A stretch of 64,000 nt of DNA from NCBI RefSeq assembly GCF_947497285.1, contig NZ_CANMFT010000001.1:655551-719550 (forward strand), in the 5' to 3' direction. Shown here piece after piece: positions 50,986 through 59,144 of the stretch. How positions within the stretch are numbered: position 1 is the stretch's first letter; every line of letters starts with the position of its first letter. Source of the stretch: an uncultured Aliiroseovarius sp. (GTDB lineage Bacteria; Pseudomonadota; Alphaproteobacteria; Rhodobacterales; Rhodobacteraceae). The notes below the pieces were generated by a model, which was not told where the DNA came from, did not search any database, and saw only the letters and a program-made list of their open reading frames with translations. Made by a program: the position numbers and the translations under genes.

Positions 50986-52071
50986 ATGACCGACCAGACA
51001 CCACTCGTCCGCATCGAAGGGCTGTCGAAACATTTCGGCCCGACCGTCGCGCTGGACAACCTGACGCTGGACATCGCACAGGGCGAGTTCGTGACCTTCC
51101 TTGGCCCGTCGGGCTGCGGCAAGTCGACGACGCTGCGCATTCTTGGCGGGTTCGAACGTCCGACCACCGGCCGCGTGATCCTTGACGGTGAAGACGTGAC
51201 CAATCAACCGCCTGAGAAGCGCCATGTGAACATGGTGTTTCAGGATTACGCGCTGTTTCCACATATGACCGTGGCACAGAACATCTCGTTCGGGTTGGAG
51301 CTGAAGGGCATGAGCAAGGCGGAAATCAAACGCCGCTCGGACGAAATCATGTCCTTTCTGGAGCTGGACGCCTTTGGCGACCGCTATCCGGTTCAATTGT
51401 CTGGTGGCCAGCGGCAGCGCGTCGCACTGGCCCGTGCGCTGGCGCCCGATCCGGCGCTGTTGCTGCTGGACGAACCGCTGGGCGCGTTGGATGCCAAGTT
51501 GCGCGGGCAGGTCCAGCAGGAACTGAAGTCGATCCAGCGCCGCACCCACAAGACCTTCTTCTTCGTCACCCACGATCAGGAAGAGGCGCTGACCATGTCC
51601 GACCGGATCGTGGTGATGAACCAGGGCCGGGTGGAACAAGACGGCACGCCAGAAGAGCTGTATTTCCGCCCCGCCAGTCGTTTCGTGGCCGAGTTCATCG
51701 GCGAAACCAACCTGTTGTCGGGCCAGATGCGCGGCACCGAGGGCGACAAGGTGGTGATGGATTGGCACGGCGCTACGCTGATGGGCAAAGCACCCGATAA
51801 ACTGCCCGGCGAAGGCCAACAGATCACCGCTTCGGTGCGCCTGGAAAAGCTCGGCTTCCACGCCGAACGTCCGCAGACCGGCAACGCGGTGCAAGGGCGT
51901 GTGGTGGGCAAGACTTTCCTTGGCTCGCGTATGGCGATGGAGATTGCGGTGGGCAACGGGGGCGATGCGCTGCTCAAGGCCTATGTGGATGCCGAAACCG
52001 GCCAGTCCGTCGGCAACGACCCGGTGTGGATCGGCTGGGACGCGGACAACATGGCGGTGCTGAACGACTGA
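50986..52071 (+). CDS. ABC transporter ATP-binding protein (PotA-type)
   Basis: A 361-residue ATPase of the spermidine/putrescine importer type. Walker A GPSGCGKSTT at about 44-53, Q-loop VFQDYALFPHMT, signature LSGGQRQRVALARAL, Walker B LLLLDEPLGALD and the switch His region VTHDQEEAL are all intact. A C-terminal TOBE domain (about 280-360) follows. It energises the two permeases above and ends the nine-gene run. The spacer after it has no recognised terminator. Confidence 0.95.
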   Translation: MTDQTPLVRIEGLSKHFGPTVALDNLTLDIAQGEFVTFLGPSGCGKSTTLRILGGFERPTTGRVILDGEDVTNQPPEKRHVNMVFQDYALFPHMTVAQNISFGLELKGMSKAEIKRRSDEIMSFLELDAFGDRYPVQLSGGQRQRVALARALAPDPALLLLDEPLGALDAKLRGQVQQELKSIQRRTHKTFFFVTHDQEEALTMSDRIVVMNQGRVEQDGTPEELYFRPASRFVAEFIGETNLLSGQMRGTEGDKVVMDWHGATLMGKAPDKLPGEGQQITASVRLEKLGFHAERPQTGNAVQGRVVGKTFLGSRMAMEIAVGNGGDALLKAYVDAETGQSVGNDPVWIGWDADNMAVLND

Positions 52072-52316
52072 GCGGGCCAAGCCTTGCGACTGTCAGTCCT
52101 CTTGGGGACACTTGTGCTTTGCGCAACCAGCGACATTTCTGAAGGGGACTTAGATTTGTCTGTTGCAGAACCGTCCAGCAGGGCTTGAGAGGCGAGCTTT
52201 CTAACGCGGGGTTTTTTGGCTGTTCTGCGCCCCCCTGTTTACTTTTTTTGATCCGCATCCAATGGCGGACCGTATTCCTTTCACAGATCACAACTTGTCC
52301 AAGAAAAGGAAATACA

Positions 52317-52799
52317 ATGTTTCGCAGAACTTTTCTCTCGCTTTCGGCCGTGGCTTTGCTGGCGACCCCAGCCTTCGCGGACAACCACTCCAAAGATATC
52401 GTCGATACAGCCGTCGAAGCTGGTAGCTTCTCAACACTTGTTGCTGCTGTTCAGGCCGCAGGTCTCGTTGAGACCCTTAAAGGTGACGGTCCCTTCACCG
52501 TCTTCGCACCGACAGACGAAGCCTTTGCCGCTTTGCCCGAAGGCACGGTCGAAACGCTTCTGATGCCTGAAAACAAGGACCAACTGACCGCGATCCTGAC
52601 TTATCACGTGGTGTCAGGCAAAGTGATGTCAGGTGACATTGCAGGCAAAAGCATGGAAGTGCCGACCGTCAACGGCGCAATGGCAATGGTCGATGCGACG
52701 TCTGGTGTGATGATTGACGGCGCGAACGTCGTTCAAGCCGATATCGAAGCGTCAAATGGCGTCATCCACGTGATCGACGCCGTGATCATGCCGAAGTAA
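52317..52799 (+). CDS. Secreted fasciclin-domain protein
   Basis: A 160-residue protein with a signal peptide ([16 protein letters not shown], cleaved after AFA) and a single FAS1 domain (about 25-160). The FAS1 H1 and H2 boxes are visible as [14 protein letters not shown] and the ending [17 protein letters not shown]1 proteins bind surfaces or other cells and are common in marine alphaproteobacteria. ATG 52317 follows AAAAGGAA. The upstream 245-bp spacer has no other gene, so it is a single-gene transcript. Confidence 0.93.
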   Translation: MFRRTFLSLSAVALLATPAFADNHSKDIVDTAVEAGSFSTLVAAVQAAGLVETLKGDGPFTVFAPTDEAFAALPEGTVETLLMPENKDQLTAILTYHVVSGKVMSGDIAGKSMEVPTVNGAMAMVDATSGVMIDGANVVQADIEASNGVIHVIDAVIMPK

Positions 52800-52998
52800 G
52801 GCAGGTCAACGTTTCTGGCCAGGGGGCGCAAAGCCGCCCCCAGGCCCTGCGGGCATGATCCCCCTCGGCCCGCAACCTCGCCCTGTCCCAAACGCCCTGT
52901 TTCAAAAAAATGGGCGCGTGGGGCGGGGCGATTTTTTTGGTTGTATCCAAGACCCGTGGATCTTCTTATGTGATGATCAACCTGTTGCAGGAGCTTCC

Positions 52999-53445
52999 AT
53001 GTCCCCGACCAAAGGCAAAACAGCCCCGGTCCGATTGCCGACCACCCGGCGGTCGCTACCGATTGCCCTGATGCGCGCGCGTGAAAACGTGATGGGCCCG
53101 GTGCGCGAGATGCTGGCCGACACTGGTATCACCGAACAGCAGTGGCGCATTCTAAGGGTTCTGTCAGAGCATGGCGCGCAAGACGCGACACATCTGAGCG
53201 AACGCACCTGTCTGTTATTGCCCAGCTTGACGCGGATTATTCAGACTATGGTTGCAAAAGGGCTGGTGACGCGCACACCCGACGCATCAGACCGTCGGCG
53301 CCAGACCCTTGCCATCACCCCAGTGGGTCAACAGATCATCGACGACAATCTTGAACACGCGGCGCGCATCGCCGATGGCTACGTGCAAAAACTTGGCAAA
53401 GACCGCTACGAGGCCCTGCTGGATTTGCTAGAGACACTCGCATAG
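52999..53445 (+). CDS. MarR-family regulator, HpaR-like
   Basis: A 148-residue winged-helix regulator of the MarR family. The HTH segment is QQWRILRVLSEHGAQDATHLSERT (read in parts, about 44-70), and the wing is VTRTPDASDRRRQTLAITPVG (about 91-111). The N-terminal RRSLPIALMRARENVMGPVR is typical of HpaR, which controls homoprotocatechuate degradation. No hpa genes are present in the window, so the regulated pathway may lie elsewhere. ATG 52999 follows GCAGGAGC. Confidence 0.88.
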   Translation: MSPTKGKTAPVRLPTTRRSLPIALMRARENVMGPVREMLADTGITEQQWRILRVLSEHGAQDATHLSERTCLLLPSLTRIIQTMVAKGLVTRTPDASDRRRQTLAITPVGQQIIDDNLEHAARIADGYVQKLGKDRYEALLDLLETLA

Positions 53446-53538
53446 AAGAAGGGCGCTTGCAGGCATGAACAAAGCCCGCGGGTTCGTTGACACGGCTCTT
53501 GTTCTGTCCTACTCAGCGCCATCGTTTTCGAGGTCATC

Positions 53539-55074
53539 ATGTCAAACAAAGTTTCAGTATCCGGCCGCGCGACCGTGCGCGATGTTCAGCGTGTTTTGCT
53601 AGATGAAATCGTTAAAACCTGCCGCGATCTGGGGCAGCGACCGATCCTTGCAGACATCACGATGTCGCCGCGGCCCAAGCTTTGGCTGTGTTGCACGCCC
53701 GCGGAACGGACCGAAATTACCGCTCGGTTCAAGGCCCAGTGCATTCATATCTCGCACCAAATGGGACGCCAGTTGATCGAGATTGATCCCGCCATCACCG
53801 ACGCAATTTCAACCATTGCCTATAAACGGTATGTTATTGATCAAGTAGAGCTTTTCGGCGCTGACAGTGGGATCGAGATCGAGTTTTGCCGAAAAGTCCC
53901 GGAGCAGAACGTGTGGCGCGCCGGCAGCGGTGTGGCCGAGATCGAAGCCTCAGAGGACTATCTGCAAAATCTTGAGGTGGTTGAATATCTGGGCCAGACA
54001 CTTCCGGTTCTTGGCAATACGAAAGTGCTTTCCGAACGAGCGCCATACAACGAAAAAGTGGATGTCGTTTACACTTGGGTCGACGGGGCTGACCCGAAAT
54101 GGCAAAGCAAAAAGAACGGCACGCCGCTCAATCAGGGCACCCTGAACGCGAACGCGCCGACGCGGTTTCTGTCCGGGCAAGAGCTGCTGTATTCGATCCG
54201 CTCGCTGCAGCGGTATTTTGTCGATCTGGGAAAGATCTACATCGTGACCGATGACCAAACCCCTGACTTTCTGGGGGATCTGTTGGACGAGGTTTCGATC
54301 ATCGACCACCGGGAAATCTTCCCGTCGCATGATCACCTGCCTTGTTTCAATTCGCACGCCATCGGGGCCAATCTTCACCGTATTCCAGGGCTGTCGCAAC
54401 GCTATCTCTATTTCAACGACGACGTGCTGTTGGGAGCGCCCGTTTCTGTCGCGACCTTCTTTGACGAACTGGGCCGCGCCTATCAGTTCCCGTCGCAACG
54501 AACCGCCGTTCCGCACAAGCCCTTGTTCACGCCCGAGAACGCCGTCGATGCTGCGGCGCGCAATAACCAGCGCCTGCTGGAGAAATTGTTTGGCACCTTC
54601 GCGTTTCGCAAATACAAACACACCCCCGTTTGTGTCGACCGGCTTGTCATGGAGCAGATGGAACGCGATCTGCCCGAAGCCTGGCAGAGCACGCTGCCCA
54701 ACCGGATCCGATCGGTCGACGATCATTCGATCGCCGGACACCTGTATATGAACTACTCCGCATCGTTGGGAAAATCGGTTCTGGGGCGGATACGCTATCG
54801 CTATTTCGATCTGGCCAATCCGCTGTTTGAAAGCATCTTTCCAAGCATTCTTGACAGCGAATGGACCCGTCCGCAAACCTTCTGCGTGAATGACACGAAA
54901 CCCTCGGAATTCGTCGACGCAAACCGAAAAGTCATGGAACACACGCTAGAGCAACTTTATTCCCAAGAGGCGCCCCAGGTGGACACCGACATGCGCTCTG
55001 AATGGGAAAAGGCACCCTTGCCGCGCAAGATCCGCCGGGTTTTGGGCAACGTGAAGCGCAAGGTCTTGCCCTAG
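53539..55074 (+). CDS. Stealth-family phosphotransferase
   Basis: A 511-residue protein of the Stealth/capsular polysaccharide phosphotransferase family, which moves sugar-1-phosphate units onto glycans. The conserved regions are visible: CR1 YNEKVDVVYTWVDGADPKWQ (about 170-189), CR2 LGKIYIVTDDQTP with SHAIGANLHRIPGLSQRYLY and FNDDVLLGAPV (about 230-300), and CR3 PHKPLFTPENAV to VDDHSIAGHLYMNY. The N-terminal 165 residues are not recognised. No signal peptide or membrane segment is visible. There is no capsule or glycan cluster around it, so its acceptor is unknown. Confidence 0.88.
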   Translation: MSNKVSVSGRATVRDVQRVLLDEIVKTCRDLGQRPILADITMSPRPKLWLCCTPAERTEITARFKAQCIHISHQMGRQLIEIDPAITDAISTIAYKRYVIDQVELFGADSGIEIEFCRKVPEQNVWRAGSGVAEIEASEDYLQNLEVVEYLGQTLPVLGNTKVLSERAPYNEKVDVVYTWVDGADPKWQSKKNGTPLNQGTLNANAPTRFLSGQELLYSIRSLQRYFVDLGKIYIVTDDQTPDFLGDLLDEVSIIDHREIFPSHDHLPCFNSHAIGANLHRIPGLSQRYLYFNDDVLLGAPVSVATFFDELGRAYQFPSQRTAVPHKPLFTPENAVDAAARNNQRLLEKLFGTFAFRKYKHTPVCVDRLVMEQMERDLPEAWQSTLPNRIRSVDDHSIAGHLYMNYSASLGKSVLGRIRYRYFDLANPLFESIFPSILDSEWTRPQTFCVNDTKPSEFVDANRKVMEHTLEQLYSQEAPQVDTDMRSEWEKAPLPRKIRRVLGNVKRKVLP

Positions 55075-55314
55075 GGTCACGTGCGTGGGTGGTCTCTTTG
55101 CGACCCTTCCAGGCCGTCGGTTTGGTGGGGTGATCCTGCGCTGGTCAAGATAATATTTCCTTTGTCCTTCCGGTAAATAGCCGTCTATGCTGCGATAGTG
55201 TTTTGGCAAGGCTGGCCTTCGGGGTCGGGTCGCATTGACGGGGGGAAGCCCTTGGTTGGCGCGCGACCAGACCTGTCCGGCCGCCAGTGTTCAGCCAGTG
55301 CTTGGGAGGTGCGG

Positions 55315-56541
55315 ATGCGTGGTTTGAGGTTTGGATTGCAACTGGTCAGCTCAGTTCTGTTCTGCGCGATAGGTGCGGGGCAGGCTGCGGCGATGCCGGA
55401 CTATGTCGTGAAGCGTGGACAGGACGATACCTGCAGCCTGATCTTTGCGCCCGACAGAAAGACCAGCGAAAAAGCACCGGGGCTTGTCGTGAGCTTTCGC
55501 AAATCCCGCAAGTCGAATTTGATCTCGGTCGGGGTGGAACATGCCAGACGATGGGAAGCGGTCGAGCTTGTGCGTGACAACACCCGCGCGCCTTTTCCGT
55601 CCTTTGAAGACACGCGTGCGCGCGCCGTGCCCAAGACGAAGTTCTGGACGATGCTGGCCAACAGGGCCAATGACGCGGCGCCACTTGACGTGACCGTGCG
55701 CGCCAGCTCAGGGGTCTACCATTCGGGTCGGTTTCTTGGTCTGACGGCAAAGGGCATTGGCGCTGCACTGACCAAGAATTGCGGGCTGCCTCGCGGCATT
55801 TTGAACGCGTCGCGCGAAGACCCCAAGGCCTTGGCACGCGAACAGGCCTTGGATCTTAAGACGCGCGATGTGCTGCACATACGCTGGTTTTTGCTGCGCA
55901 CCTATACCAACGCCACGACCGCCGACCGTGCGGCACTGTCGCCAGCAGAGCGCGACCTGATTGAACGCTATACGACGGAAAACGGCTTCAAGCCTTCGCG
56001 CTATTTGACCCGTCCTGTCGCCAATGCGCTGCTGGCCGAAAAATTCAGGCCCTACCGCAAGGATTTTTCCGACTATCCGCGCTTCAAGCGTTTTGATGAT
56101 TGGGTCAGTTTTCGCGACACCAAGCTTGGCACCTGTGCCATCGTGACCGAAGCCAAGGAAGTCAACGGTGTGCGTTTCTTCTCGACGCCACGGATGGAAA
56201 TTCACACCGATCCCAACGAGCGGGGAAACGCGCTCTATTTCGATTTCGTGACTCCCAATCGGTTTCACAAGGATTATCCGATCACGGCTATCGTGGATGG
56301 ACGCAAAATCAAGCTGAAGCTGGACGAGGGGCGGGTGCGACCGGTCGATATTGGCGATGGCTTTGTGTCGGCCAGAATCGTGCGCGCCATCCGCGCCGGT
56401 AAGACCGTTCAGATCCGCGGCACTGGCTTGAACGGCAAATCCAAACATAGTTTCGAGTTTTCGGCGCTGGGGTTCACCGCCGCTTTTCGCAAGATGGCGC
56501 GTGACTGCGACCGCCCGGAGATCAGGGAGTGGCTGAAATGA
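55315..56541 (+). CDS. Exported protein of unknown function
   Basis: A 408-residue protein with an N-terminal signal peptide (FGLQLVSSVLFCAIGAGQAAA, read in part). The mature part has no recognised motif; it starts PDYVVKRGQDDTCS, has mid segments YRKDFSDYPRFKRFDDWVSF and MEIHTDPNERGNALYFDFVT and ends DRPEIREWLK. It is probably periplasmic. ATG 55315 follows GGGAGGTGCGG. The next gene overlaps it by four bases, so the two exported proteins are made together. Function not assigned. Confidence 0.8.
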   Translation: MRGLRFGLQLVSSVLFCAIGAGQAAAMPDYVVKRGQDDTCSLIFAPDRKTSEKAPGLVVSFRKSRKSNLISVGVEHARRWEAVELVRDNTRAPFPSFEDTRARAVPKTKFWTMLANRANDAAPLDVTVRASSGVYHSGRFLGLTAKGIGAALTKNCGLPRGILNASREDPKALAREQALDLKTRDVLHIRWFLLRTYTNATTADRAALSPAERDLIERYTTENGFKPSRYLTRPVANALLAEKFRPYRKDFSDYPRFKRFDDWVSFRDTKLGTCAIVTEAKEVNGVRFFSTPRMEIHTDPNERGNALYFDFVTPNRFHKDYPITAIVDGRKIKLKLDEGRVRPVDIGDGFVSARIVRAIRAGKTVQIRGTGLNGKSKHSFEFSALGFTAAFRKMARDCDRPEIREWLK

Positions 56542-57263
56542 TCGGATTGAAACACTTAAAACACGGCGTTGCGGTGGTGGTTCTGTCTTGTGCAGTGCTG
56601 CTCGTGGCGGGCCAGCAGGCGCGTGCAGACGGGGAAGTTGGGGTGACCATTGTCGCCGATGTCAGCGCGGATGCGCGTGGCTTTACGGCGCAGGCCGCAC
56701 AGCGTTTTGCCAGAACATTGCGGCGCAACCTTGGGGATCATTGGGCGAAGATCGACCTTCAGGCCGTCGCATTTGCAAACGGGATGGACCCCAAGGTGGA
56801 ACGGCTGAGCCGCGTGTCGGCGGATGACGTCAAGGACAAGCTATTAAGCTTCCGCAACGATGCATCGCACCCCGAAGACCCCTTGCTGCGTGCGATGGCC
56901 GTGGCCGTGCGCGGGCTGGATGTGAAGGCACCAGCAAATGTGATTGTGGTGCTGTCGGGCGGTGATGTGCGCGACACGGGCCCCGGCGGGGCAAGGATTG
57001 ACGCCCCCGGACTGACCTTCCCAGACAACACGCATGTCATCTTGATCAAGGTCACGCCGGAAGTGGGCCGGGATCTGCGCACCTTGTCTGGCGCGCTGAA
57101 GCGTTCTGCGACAACAGTCAACGTGTTTGGCTTTGACGTGGACGCGCCTGCAAAGGCGGCGAACGAGCTTGTTGAAGCGCTTCAGGTGGTGATGTTCACG
57201 CGGGGGATCATCGGCGGAGGTGACGCGCCGATCGTGGTCGTGCCGGGGCGAAAAAAGAAGTGA
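56538..57263 (+). CDS. Exported protein, VWA-like fold
   Basis: A 241-residue exported protein with a signal peptide (AVVVLSCAVLLVAGQQARA). The mature part reads like a von Willebrand A-type domain: GVTIVADVSADARGFTAQAA at the start (a possible MIDAS-like DVSAD in place of DxSxS) and APANVIVVLSGGDVRDTG with NTHVILIKVTPEVG later. The usual MIDAS residues are not fully present, so metal binding is uncertain. It is coupled to the preceding exported protein by an ATGA overlap, and the pair may act together in the periplasm. Confidence 0.7.
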   Translation: MIGLKHLKHGVAVVVLSCAVLLVAGQQARADGEVGVTIVADVSADARGFTAQAAQRFARTLRRNLGDHWAKIDLQAVAFANGMDPKVERLSRVSADDVKDKLLSFRNDASHPEDPLLRAMAVAVRGLDVKAPANVIVVLSGGDVRDTGPGGARIDAPGLTFPDNTHVILIKVTPEVGRDLRTLSGALKRSATTVNVFGFDVDAPAKAANELVEALQVVMFTRGIIGGGDAPIVVVPGRKKK

Positions 57264-57307
57264 TCAGCCTTTTGTCGCGCTGACTGCCAGTTGCGCCCGC
57301 GTCCTGC

Positions 57308-58417
57308 TCAGGTCACCTTTGGCAGGCGTGGCGCGGTTTTATTCAGCTTCAGCTCGGCGTCTGAAAAGACCCACGGTCCTCGCACGCCCGGCACACCGTC
57401 GGGGGTAATTTGCATCCCGCGATGATCCAACTGCGGGTTGGCAAAGGTTTGCGCCATCGTGTTGATCGGACCTGCGGGAACGGTCGCTGCCTCCAACGCC
57501 GCCAGTAGGTCCGCCATCAACCAGTTGGAAAGGCCAACGTCGATTTCCGGTGTCAGGGCGGCTCGATTGGCCACGCGGTCTTGATTGGTGGCAAAGCGCG
57601 GGTCGCCTGCCAGATCATCGCGCCCGATCACCTGGCAAAAACGCTGGAACTGTCCGTCATTGCCCACGGCCAGGATGATGTGTCCATCCTGCACCGGACA
57701 GACCTGATACGGCGCAATGTTGGGGTGTTCATTGCCCATGCGCATTGGGCTGGTGCCGGTCGCCAGATAGTTCATCGCCTGATTGGCCATGATGGCTGTG
57801 GCGCAATCCAAAAGGCTCATGTCAATTTGTTGCCCCCGCCCGGTGCGGTGGCGTTGTTCGACAGCGGCCAGAATACCGATGGTGCCGTAAAGCCCGGTGA
57901 CGATATCGGTGATCGCGACGCCCACCTTTTGCGGCTGGCCTGCCGGGTCGCCCGTCACCGACATCAGCCCAGACAGCCCTTGCAGCAGAAAGTCATAACC
58001 CGCGCGGTTCGCCCACGGCCCATCCTGCCCGAACCCCGTGACCGAGCAGTAGATCAGCCTCGGGTTCAGCTTGGCGAGGCTGTCGTAATCCAGCCCGTAT
58101 TTGGCCAGCCCGCCGACTTTGAAATTCTCGATCAGGATGTCTGCGTCCTTGACCAGATCGCGCACGATCTGCTGGCCTTCCTGGGTGCGGAAATCGGCGG
58201 TCACGCACTCTTTGCCCCGGTTCGCGCAGTAATAATAGGCGGCGGTTTTGTCGCCTTCACGCTCAATGAACGGTGGCCCCCATTTGCGGGTGTCGTCCCC
58301 CTCGGGGCTTTCCACCTTCACCACGTCAGCCCCCAGATCAGCCAGCGATTGACCGATCCACGGTCCGGCCAGAATGCGGGCGAGTTCTACGACTTTCAGT
58401 CCTTCAAGCGGGTGCAT
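57308..58417 (-). CDS. CaiB/BaiF-family CoA-transferase
   Basis: A 369-residue class III CoA-transferase. Asp171 (VAITDIVTGLYG) is the catalytic aspartate, in keeping with the family. N-terminal LEGLKVVELARILAGPWIGQ is typical. Substrate could be glutarate, using succinyl-CoA as donor, because the divergent genes are an aminotransferase and glutaryl-CoA dehydrogenase; glutaryl-CoA made here would be the substrate of the latter. It shares a strand with the regulator (8-bp spacing). Other acids (carnitine, formate, itaconate) cannot be excluded from sequence alone. Confidence 0.88.
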   Translation of the reverse strand: MHPLEGLKVVELARILAGPWIGQSLADLGADVVKVESPEGDDTRKWGPPFIEREGDKTAAYYYCANRGKECVTADFRTQEGQQIVRDLVKDADILIENFKVGGLAKYGLDYDSLAKLNPRLIYCSVTGFGQDGPWANRAGYDFLLQGLSGLMSVTGDPAGQPQKVGVAITDIVTGLYGTIGILAAVEQRHRTGRGQQIDMSLLDCATAIMANQAMNYLATGTSPMRMGNEHPNIAPYQVCPVQDGHIILAVGNDGQFQRFCQVIGRDDLAGDPRFATNQDRVANRAALTPEIDVGLSNWLMADLLAALEAATVPAGPINTMAQTFANPQLDHRGMQITPDGVPGVRGPWVFSDAELKLNKTAPRLPKVT

Positions 58418-58425
58418 GGCGGCTC

Positions 58426-59007
58426 CTAGAGGTATGGCGGGGTGCAGGCGGACACGATGCGGGCAGGGCGGTCCGAGATGTTGCGAAAGCGGTGCGGTTC
58501 GCGCGAGTTGAACAGATAGGCGTCACCCGCTTTCAGCACGCGGGTGTCGTCGCCGACGGTGATTTCCAACTCGCCTTCAATGACGATGCCGCCTTCATTG
58601 GCTTCGTGTTCGATCATCGTCTCGCCGGTATCTGCGCCGGGTTCGTAAAGCTCTTGCAGCACCTGAAGCCCGTGCGCCTTGGCGTCACCGACCTGCTTGA
58701 TGGTGATCATCCGCCGCGCGGCTTCGTTGTCCTGATACAGCGCCGATGTCAGGTCGCGTAGCTCGGACGGCGTGAAGAACACCTGATGAGTCGCGGGCGC
58801 TTCGGGCTCAAAAAACTCGGACATGGACATGTTCAATCCGCCCAATATCTTGCGCAGAGAGGCGACGGAGGGCGAGGAGTGATTCCGCTCGATCATCGAG
58901 ATCTGACCATGCGGCACATTTGCTGCTTCAGCCAACTGCCTCTGAGACAAGCCAAATTGCTGTCTGAGCGATTTCAGTCGTGTGCCGACATCGAACTCGT
59001 CCTGCAT
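58426..59007 (-). CDS. XRE-cupin transcriptional regulator
   Basis: A 193-residue regulator with a HTH_XRE domain (about 5-65, FGLSQRQLAEAANVPHGQISMIERN) and a C-terminal cupin (about 105-190, EHEANEGGIVIEGELEITVG and FNSREPHRFRNISD). It is similar to PuuR-type repressors of putrescine and GABA catabolism. ATG 59007 is used; the longer frame would run into the operator. Palindromes rich in TTGCGCAA lie between it and the divergent aminotransferase gene, so it likely regulates both sides. Confidence 0.9.
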   Translation of the reverse strand: MQDEFDVGTRLKSLRQQFGLSQRQLAEAANVPHGQISMIERNHSSPSVASLRKILGGLNMSMSEFFEPEAPATHQVFFTPSELRDLTSALYQDNEAARRMITIKQVGDAKAHGLQVLQELYEPGADTGETMIEHEANEGGIVIEGELEITVGDDTRVLKAGDAYLFNSREPHRFRNISDRPARIVSACTPPYL

Positions 59008-59063
59008 CACTTTTCCTTCCCGCTGCGATCTTGCCGGATCTTGCGCGACTGACCGCCTTTGTA

Positions 59064-59109
59064 AATCCTGCGCAAAATTTTGATAGCATTGCGCAGGATT
59101 TTGCGCAAT
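59064..59109. promoter_or_regulatory. TTGCGCAA operator array
   Basis: Two exact inverted copies, AATCCTGCGCAA (59064-59075) and TTGCGCAGGATT (59089-59100), are followed by TTTTGCGCAAT, so that ATTGCGCA (59088-59095) and TGCGCAAT (59102-59109) form a perfect palindrome around GGATTT. The array lies between the XRE-cupin gene and the aminotransferase, a natural place for autoregulation and control of the catabolic genes. Confidence 0.8.
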
Positions 59110-59144
59110 ATGGTGCGGAATCAAATTTCGAAATGGGGGATCGC

